This document shows positions 56,715-64,000 of a stretch of DNA of 64,000 nt, piece after piece. The notes under the pieces are model-generated. The model made no database searches, had not been told where the DNA came from, and was given only the letters and a program-made list of their open reading frames with translations. A program made the translations under genes and the position numbers. The stretch is from Mauremys mutica (taxonomy: Eukaryota; Chordata; Testudines; Geoemydidae). The stretch is from contig NC_059074.1 of the NCBI RefSeq assembly GCF_020497125.1, positions 191,823,415 through 191,887,414 of the forward strand. Direction: 5' to 3'. Every line of letters starts with the position of its first letter. Within the stretch, counting starts at the first letter, position 1.

Positions 56715-57170
56715 AATCGGACTATAAGGCCAGAAGGAATCATCCGATCATCTAGTCTAGTGATATTCAGACCTCAGTGGGTTCAGGAACCAAATTAGCA
56801 ATCAACATTACCCAAAAGAGCCACAGTAGAGTGAATTAATTGTTTCATTTACTATAGTACTATATATATTCATATTTAAACAGTATGACAAGGGAAGTAT
56901 TTAGGGGTGTGTGTGTGTATTCTCAGAGCAAAATGACCGACCAAGTATAATTATTATCCTGACTGGTTAATAATTAAAAATCAAAAAGCGTTTTAATATC
57001 ATGTGCTGCAAAGAGCCAGTAGGAGACACATTAAAGAGCTGTTTGCAGCTTGCAAGCCTCAGTCTGAGTATCACTGATCTAGTCTGACCTCCTGTACATC
57101 ACAGGCCACCAACACCACCCTGCACCTGAACACTAGGCCCAACAATGTCAGTGAATTCTGGCAGGTAGTG
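56715..57170 (-). repeat. LINE (CR1-like) 3' remnant split by a hAT MITE
   Basis: The part before 56758 ('aaggccagaaggaatcatccgatcatctagt') and the part after 57076 ('ctgacctcctgtacatcacaggccaccaacaccaccctgcacc') together make the same repeat as at 56185..56485. The insertion lies between them. Confidence 0.5.
56758..57076. mobile_element. hAT-type MITE with exact 8-bp duplication
   Basis: The 319-bp element has termini TAGTGATATTCAGAC and GTCTGAGTATCACTG (15 bp with two mismatches). ATCTAGTC flanks both sides exactly (56750..56757 and 57077..57084), the 8-bp duplication of hAT transposons. It also holds a short GT run. No transposase. Confidence 0.85.
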
Positions 57171-58506
57171 CATCCCCTCTGAGTAGGCTCCAGGAACCTT
57201 CTACCAAGCCTGCTAATGACGTTCTTCTGGGATATTTGCACTGGAAACATTCCAGAAAATCCAAGCTGTGTCCATACTTACCCCGGCAAGAGGAGACAAT
57301 CATAGGCGGGGTAATTTAGAATCTCTGGCCCTGGCTCTTGAAGGTATTATTCAAGTGGTGGAGTTTAATCGGTCAGAGCTGGGTGAGGACACAAAAGCCA
57401 ACTCCCAAATTCTGTATCCAATCCCTAGCATAAATTGGAGCAGATGGAGTTGAAAATTTGGGTTACATTAGAAGCTTCAACCTTTACTGTGGAGTAGTTA
57501 CAGTAGGACAGAGTAAGTTCTTAACCCATAATTGTTCCAGTGCGGGATCCAAAAAGATAGCTTGACAACAAATGTATATTGATTTCATTACTTAGGGCTT
57601 CTTTACATAGTGGGGTAACGCGTCACTCCTTACCACTGGGCACATGTGTAACCACCGAGCCAGGATGCTAGGATTATGCCTTGAAGGCAATAAACCTGAT
57701 TGAGTGCATTTGTCACCAAACTGTGCCTGAGGTCTTTCTTTGATTAACATCGAGGTCTGCTGAATTAGCAGGCTGCACTGCACACTGGAGCTCCAAGGAC
57801 AGATGCACTGTACAGTGTTACCAAAGTAACAACATTCCAACCTTCTACACTTAGAGGCATTAGGGACCCAACACCTCTTGAAAGTCAATGGTAGTTGGGT
57901 GCCTTATTCCTATAGGCCCCTTTGAAGATCCCAGCCTGGAAACTTTGCATACACTTAGAAAAATTATGTTGATTTACACTGACACAAAAAATCTGGAAAG
58001 TTCAACTGGCCAAACATCTGCCTCTCTTATTTAATTCAACTCTTTAGGCAGCTAAAACTCTGTTGTAATATGATTGTAATTCACACTGGGTATAAATCTG
58101 TAGAGACTCCCTTTATTATAGTGAAGGTACTCTTGATTTACAGTGGTGTAAATGTGAACAGAATCTGGCACAATCATATCTTTCTCTGCTCAAACTGTTG
58201 GTGTTTTTTCTAGCAGTACTTCTTTGTATACAAAACACTCTACAGGCCAGAATAGAACTGAATTACTTAGATTTTTTTAAAAGGATAGTTCTGATTGCTT
58301 TTTCCATGAGAAGCCAGGCTGTGAATTTCTACAATGTAATATGGGATCTTGTGTCTTCATGCTACATGCACTAAGGACATCTCTATTTGGCGGAAGTAAA
58401 AAAACAATCTATGCCAAATAAGACAGCTTTCCAGCATGTCATGTCACTGTTTTGAGATGACAGAAAGCATCTACATTGCCGTACCTGTAATACATTTTTA
58501 TATTAC
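57171..58506. other. Intergenic spacer, no gene seen
   Basis: AT-rich, with short frames that are not family-like. No named repeat is recognised with confidence. Confidence 0.5.
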
Positions 58507-58604
58507 AGTACCCTCTGCAAAAAAGTGCCTACTATAACACTTTGCGATCAGTCATGCTGATGGGTGAGCTGAAAGTAATAATTTAAGATAACTGTAATAT
58601 CCAA
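58507..58604 (+). repeat. 98-bp direct repeat, left copy
   Basis: The 98-bp segment from agtaccctctgc to gtaatatccaa is present again, base for base by eye, at 59395..59492. The two copies lie immediately on either side of the LTR-like element. This is far longer than a normal target duplication. Confidence 0.92.
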
Positions 58605-59394
58605 TGTCATGGGATCTCACCCCCACTTTGAGCTTGTGGGTTCAAAGATGGGGACCCGCATGTATTCTGCCACCACCCTAACCCTTAGGGTGGGGTTCCT
58701 TCTCGCTGCCACCACTCAATCAAGAAATGTGGATTGAGACACAGTCCTTCCCCAAAATCCTAGGGGATTCCAAGAGCCCCAAATCCATGGAGTTCTCACA
58801 CCCAGGAGAAACAAACCATTCCCCCTGCTTCCTCCCCCCCCTCCCTTTTCCTAGGAGAGATACCGGGATCCAACTACAGAGGGATACCTCCCCCTCCCCT
58901 TTCCCTGAGAATCCACCCAAGGAAAGACCAACAAGTCCTTAATAGAAAAGAATTTATTAAGAGAACAAAAAGAAAGTACAGAATCTCTATGAGCCCAAGC
59001 TGGACACTCATAGGGTATAACCTTATCAATCTCTGGAGAGAATCCCCTCTCCCCCTTTTCTCAGTAAAAGCAATATCAGCAAACAGGAATAAAGCATTTC
59101 CTTTAGCAAACACACAATTGCAAATATAGAAATCAAATCATAAGACTAATTCGCCTTTCTAATTAATACTCACTATTAATTAGTAGAAACTACTCCAGGA
59201 GAACTTGGAGACATGACTGGTCTCGTTTGGATTCAAAAGAGTTCTCACACAGAACACAGACAAAAGCTTCCCTCCACAGAGATTTGAAATTATCTCATCT
59301 CTGATTGGTCCTCTGGTCAGGTGGTCTCCAGGTACTGCATGTTAACCCTTTACAGGTAAAACAGACTTTAACCCTTAACTATCTGTTTATGACA
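58605..59394 (+). mobile_element. Probable solo LTR
   Basis: The 790-bp insert begins TGTCAT and ends ATGACA, TG...CA with a 6-bp inverted terminal match, as in LTRs. It includes AATAAA (within ggaataaagc, about 59088) and no internal coding region. The orientation is inferred from this hexamer. The T at 58605 could belong to the direct repeat. It is flanked by the 98-bp direct repeats. Confidence 0.7.
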
Positions 59395-59492
59395 AGTACC
59401 CTCTGCAAAAAAGTGCCTACTATAACACTTTGCGATCAGTCATGCTGATGGGTGAGCTGAAAGTAATAATTTAAGATAACTGTAATATCCAA
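59395..59492 (+). repeat. 98-bp direct repeat, right copy
   Basis: Identical by eye to 58507..58604. The sequence continues as ordinary spacer ('ttattctctctccc'). Confidence 0.92.
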
Positions 59493-59699
59493 TTATTCTC
59501 TCTCCCATTGGTGCAATTGTAGGGAAGACAATGGCACAGAAGAGTGCGGTTTTTGAATTGAATACTTGTTAGAATCCTGTAGCTTTTAAACACTGCTTCT
59601 AAGGATAACCATTGGTGTGCAGAGAAGTGGCACAGTATCTCAATGCCTCTATCATTTGATGACATAATTTGGGGACATAGGTCTTAGTTTAGGGCACAG

Positions 59700-59932
59700 C
59701 TCCACTGCAGTGGAGATGTGACTGCAGCCCGGGTAGACATACCTGCGTTACCTTTGGTCTAGCTAGATTGAATAACAATAGCAACGAAGCCGAGGCAGCA
59801 CAGGCTGTACACGCCCACTTAGAACCCTCAAGGGGCCAGTCCAAACTTCTTGTTATTCAGGCTAGCTAGATCAAAGGAAGCTCAGGCCTGTCTACAGGTG
59901 CGGCAGTAACACCTCTGACTGCAGTGGCCACC
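59700..59932. repeat. Fold-back repeat (MITE-like)
   Basis: The left part 'gactgcagcccgggtagacatac' and 'tttggtctagctagattgaataacaa' has inverted partners on the right, 'ttgttattcaggctagctagatcaaag' and 'gtctac' with 'tctgactgcagtgg'. A palindrome of about 230 bp with a non-palindromic centre; family not named. Confidence 0.6.
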
Positions 59933-60976
59933 CTTAGAAAGAAAAAATATTTCCTCCATAGCAACTGAATCAGAGGTAGCTGATGTCCTAAAATAAGCAG
60001 TGGGGCTGCAGGAACCTTCCACCTCACACACACACCCACCATTCTTCCCCTAGAGATTGGCCAAATTTTAAAATGATAAAATTGGGGCATGGGTTGGGGG
60101 TGATCAATGAGGTATCACGGGGAGGGTACCACCTCTTCTCTCTCCCACCACAATGTATTCATCCCTTCGAGACCTCATCTCTCTTTTTTCCTTCTTCCAG
60201 TCATGCTCTAATCGTCTGTTCTCTTCATACTTTCTTCTCCCCTACACCCTTCTCACACACATTCCATACTCTCCCCATTCTCCACCAGTAAGTGTAAAGA
60301 GTTGCACAGAGGAAACCATTTCCATTGTATAACAAGTTTGGTCCTATAAACCCCTGGAACAATGCTACCTATTGAGTGCCATGTACCAGCACATTACCAA
60401 AACAAATCCATAGAGCACTCTCGCAACATCCACCCCCTCACACATGTACTCACCCAAGTCTCCTCCACTTAAGTTTACCATTCCAGCCCATTTCCCCTTC
60501 CCATTTCAAAAACCCACTTCCCCCACAACTCCCCTCAGCTGTCTCTGTTGTGCAGTGGCCTATTATATTCTGTTATCTAAAGTAGGTGAAATTCAACAAA
60601 AGCCCATTATATATAATTATTGATAAAATGAGAAAAAAACTGTGGCAGTAAGAATGGTATAAACTGGATCGATTTGAGATAAAATAACTGATATGGGGTC
60701 TGATAAGATGATAGATTGGCATAATAATGAGCTGACGGATTTTAGAAATGGAAGGAAATGTTTATATTTGTGATCACCAGCAATATGTTTTGATTAGGTA
60801 ATCTTGATGCAGTGAGTTTGCCACCATTTTCTGACTTTCCAATTTTGAGTTGTCCCTTGGGAACTTCCTTAAGCTAAGCTCAACCTCACCATCATGGCCA
60901 CTACCTTCCTGGGGCCCTGGAATATACTCTCATACCATTAGGCCTTCATTGTTCTGATTAGACCACGCAATCTCCA
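59933..60976. other. Intergenic spacer, no gene seen
   Basis: Pyrimidine-rich stretches (60120..60300 and 60420..60540) and short frames only. Nothing recognisable as coding or RNA. Confidence 0.5.
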
Positions 60977-60986
60977 ATACGAGACA

Positions 60987-61120
60987 AGTATCAGAGGGGT
61001 AGCCATGTTAGTCTGGATCTGTAAAAGCAGCAAAGAGTCCTGTGGCACCTTATAGACTAACAGACGTATTGGAGCATGAGCTTTCGTGGGTGAATACCCA
61101 CTTTGTCGGATGCATGGGAC
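60987..61120 (+). mobile_element. SINE-like retroposon with 10-bp duplication
   Basis: The 134-bp element begins 'agtatcagaggggtagcc' and ends 'cggatgcatgggac'. ATACGAGACA flanks both sides exactly (60977..60986 and 61121..61130), which fits LINE-type target-primed insertion. It contains 'tggcaccttatagactaacagac', shared with 34135..34255. Family name not assigned. Confidence 0.65.
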
Positions 61121-61130
61121 ATACGAGACA

Positions 61131-64000
61131 GATTCTCTTTCTAATCATCTTGAAAGTTTGTGTCACCACTAATGCAGCTGTGCTACATCAATCACCAACT
61201 GCCTTTATTATCACAACTCATGGGTGTTAACAAAAATTTTGGATCTACTGAGGATTAGTTAAAAGGGTGTGTGTGTGAGAGAGAGAGAGAGAAAATAAGG
61301 AACTTAAACCTTACAAGAAAGAAAAAAAAAAGTAAGTTGTTTAAACTCTGGGACTAAAATAGACTTGACACAGTGTCCCTTCAACTAGGCAACAATTCAT
61401 GCATACTATAAGTCTAACAGATACCCAGACATCTGGATATACCAAGGACACATTAATGAGGTCAGACTATATTCAGAATAGTCTAGTTTCTGGTACATGA
61501 GGCATTTGCATCTGTCCTCTTTACATCTGCCTCAACTTAAACTATCTCAGTGCAAAAGGATCTTCACAAATGACACCAAGCTTTACATCCGATTCCATGC
61601 TATTTAGACCTAAATCAAATACTGATACTCCGCTCTCGTGAAACAGTACAATTTTCAAACATTAATTAACACAAATATTCCAATCATTTTCCAGTAGGGC
61701 AGGGCTGACAAGGCAGTGTTCAGATCGAGAACTGGATTACGTGTACACCAAGATTCACTGTTTGGGTTCAAAGATAAACCAGGGTAGTGTTTGGTTTTGT
61801 GCTGGATGGCCCCAAACTACCGGAGAAGTCTGAGTACCTGAATGGCAAAGATATTACTGAAAAGGTGTTGCCGTGTAAGCACCCTTTCTGTTAGGGGTGG
61901 CTAGATAACAGCAAGAGTCCACCTTTGCACTGAATTGTCAGGTCGGGATGGCAGGTCCAATGGACAATTTACTGTCAGGTGCATAACTCTTGTCCATGTA
62001 AGCACTGATAAAAATCTCCACACTTCTTTTTCTGGACCCAGTCCTCCAAATCTATGTCTGGATCCTTCTGCCTTTGAGGGATTGATAGTTAACTGGAGTT
62101 TTGCTACTGACTTCAATGGGAGCAGGAGCAGGTCCTTGTCACATTCTCTGTCACAAGCAGAAACAATGGACACAATTGAAGCCCAATCCTGCCAGGTTCT
62201 CAGAGCCTCCTGGAGGGCTCTCAACTCCCACTGAAGTTAACAGAAGTTTAAACTGCTCAGCACCTCTCAGAGGTATCCATTGCCTTGCACAACGGGGCCC
62301 CCCAATAATCCCAGAGATATCCCAGGCCTAAACGGTTATACACCTGAAAGAAAAACACAGGCTTCTTACTCTGTGTAGAAATAGAATTTAAAAAACCTGT
62401 ATTAACTCTCAGAAAAGTAACACATTTTCCCATAAGGGTATAAACAAACCCCATACAGGAAAGCTTCTTTGTGGAGGCCTTATGCCCTAAGGGAAGAATT
62501 TTCTCATCAAGTTTTCAAGGACTTCAGCCTTCCTATAAAGCAAATCACCATCCTTAATCAAGGCAGCAGAGAGGTGCTGGCAATCTCAGACTGATGAATA
62601 TTAACAGTAAGGGAGTATTTCTATTTGCTCTTCGAGCACTTTAAAAAAAAATCTATTGCGCTCAGCTGAGGAGCTAGAGCACCTAGTTTATATTCCAGTG
62701 TTGCTATTTTTAGATTCTCAAGTGCTTTAATATTCGGAAGTAGCATTTCAAGGAGAAACTTGCCAGAGTTGCTGCTTGCAGTCACACCTAGAGACAGCGT
62801 CCTCTTGTAGCCCAGGTTTTGAAAATGGCCTACAATGGGGAAGGCGAGGAATCTCCTTCGTGATTGCCTCTCCTTTTAGCACTGTGCTAGGTCCCCAGGC
62901 AGGAATGACTGTGCCAGAGTTCCCTGCTCCTACTTCTGTCTTATTTGGGCTCCCTTCAGCACCCCATCATAACAGCCACAAATATTCCAAAAAACAGAAA
63001 CTTTATGCCCAGTAATTAAACTAATCAAGCCTTAAGGACTACCCGAGACATCATAACTCAAAGTGAAAAAGCCGATAGAGCAGGAGCTTTGATAGAAAAA
63101 GAAAAGTCAAGCCTTGTTTATAGCCAACTCCAGCAACAATTCAATACCACAACACAAAACCATGGGAACTTCTAAACAACCAAATTCATAGCTGTTATAC
63201 TCATGGCATAAACACAGAGATGTTGGATGAAAACATGAATATTCTTCCTGGAAGGTTTATTTCATAGAATTCAGACCAATAACACACAAATCAGAGAGAG
63301 AAAGCAGGCTGTTCCCTAAAACAGAGCCACAACTTACCCCACCTTACTCTAAGTTGTCTGTCAGCTGAATTGACTGATTGCATGCTTCCCTAGAGAGCCC
63401 ACTAGCCTGCAAGCAGGACCAGGAAAACCCCATAGATGTTAAAGTGATAGATCACAATTTTAACAAAGTTTTCAATACACCACAATAACATTCATGAAAT
63501 CCACTGTATTTACTAACATCAGATCCCCACCCCTTTCCAGGGTCTGAGTCTGCATCCATTGAAATCCATGGCAAAATTACCATTGACTTCAGTAATATAA
63601 GATCAATCCAATTTCTGAAGCACATTCTTGCTCCCAAGCAGAAATGACATGCGGGGGAAGGCAGATGTATGACACAGAAATGGCGTACAGAGCCTTGGCG
63701 TTGTGAACTCCCCTTTCCAACTGATTCTCAAGGGTGAATTGGTGAGGCGATGCAGATCATGGCAGGAAGCAACTTCAGAGATTAGCATTCAAGGAAGCCC
63801 CACAGATCTAAGCTCTTGCTCCTCTTTTGGTGGGCAGCAGCAGCAACTACTTTAGGAAGAGGAGTCATTTTTATACTCACTGCCCCTAGTGTGGAAGTGG
63901 ACACAGGAGAAGGGATTAGGGCAGAAGCCAAGCTTATCAAGCTTTCCCCTGGATCTCTTCCTGAATGCTTTTGCACATTTAAATAATATAAATCCTGGCA
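61131..64000. other. Intergenic spacer, no gene seen
   Basis: AT-rich spacer with only short frames. A GT/GA microsatellite lies at 61266..61292. Remnants of short dispersed repeats ('ttgacttcaatgggag'-type) occur near 62110 and 63550. No exon, RNA gene or transposon protein is recognised. Confidence 0.5.
61266..61292 (+). repeat. (GT)n(GA)n microsatellite
   Basis: A GT run passes into a GA run, like the one at 43019..43054. Confidence 0.88.

Overview
The window looks like nuclear DNA of a reptile, most probably a turtle. This is inferred from AT-rich spacers with introns, several CR1 LINEs, a nearly complete PIF/Harbinger DNA transposon with many related MITEs, hAT-type MITEs and MIR SINEs. 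There are no operons, no rRNA or tRNA genes and no CRISPR array.

One conserved host gene is visible, a two-exon prokineticin receptor (best call PROKR1). Its coding exons are 47656..48143 and 52604..53300 on the + strand, split inside the DRY motif. Tandem AATAAA signals lie near 55056..55069, and a MIR and a hAT MITE sit in the presumed 3' UTR. The rest is intergenic or intronic sequence filled with mobile elements.

Layout: (1) 1-4.2 kb, spacer. (2) 4249..8444, a Harbinger element with TAA target duplications. It carries a transposase with one in-frame stop, a two-exon Myb-like gene on the minus strand and, inside the Myb intron on the plus strand, a third small ORF. (3) 8.4-13.6 kb, spacer and a GC-rich repeat block. 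(4) 14.1-17 kb, an old CR1 with a younger CR1 nested in it. (5) 18030..22628, a Ty3/Gypsy-type LTR element with two 189-bp LTRs, TGAGC duplications and gag-pol in one frame broken by three TGA codons. (6) 22.9-29.9 kb, a MIR split by a MITE, an inverted pair of near-identical CR1s, and a near full-length CR1 with intact ORF1. (7) 30-34 kb, spacer. (8) 34.4-38.3 kb, two 968-bp inverted arms around a 1.87-kb spacer. (9) 38.3-42.2 kb, a remnant of a second Harbinger family abutting a deletion derivative of the first. (10) 43-44.6 kb, a probable LTR split by a Harbinger MITE. (11) 47.6-55.1 kb, the receptor gene. (12) 55.2-64 kb, a promoter-like or LTR-like module, LINE remnants, an LTR flanked by 98-bp perfect direct repeats, further MITEs and spacer.

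The strongest candidate for something undescribed is the third Harbinger ORF. It is predicted to be about 98 residues, antisense and nested in the Myb intron. A decayed homologue lies in the same nested position in the second, diverged Harbinger remnant (38.6-39.1 kb). The two align without gaps over about 90 positions at roughly half identity by eye, which suggests a real third protein of this transposon group. Family names and orthology are from recognition, not from a database search.
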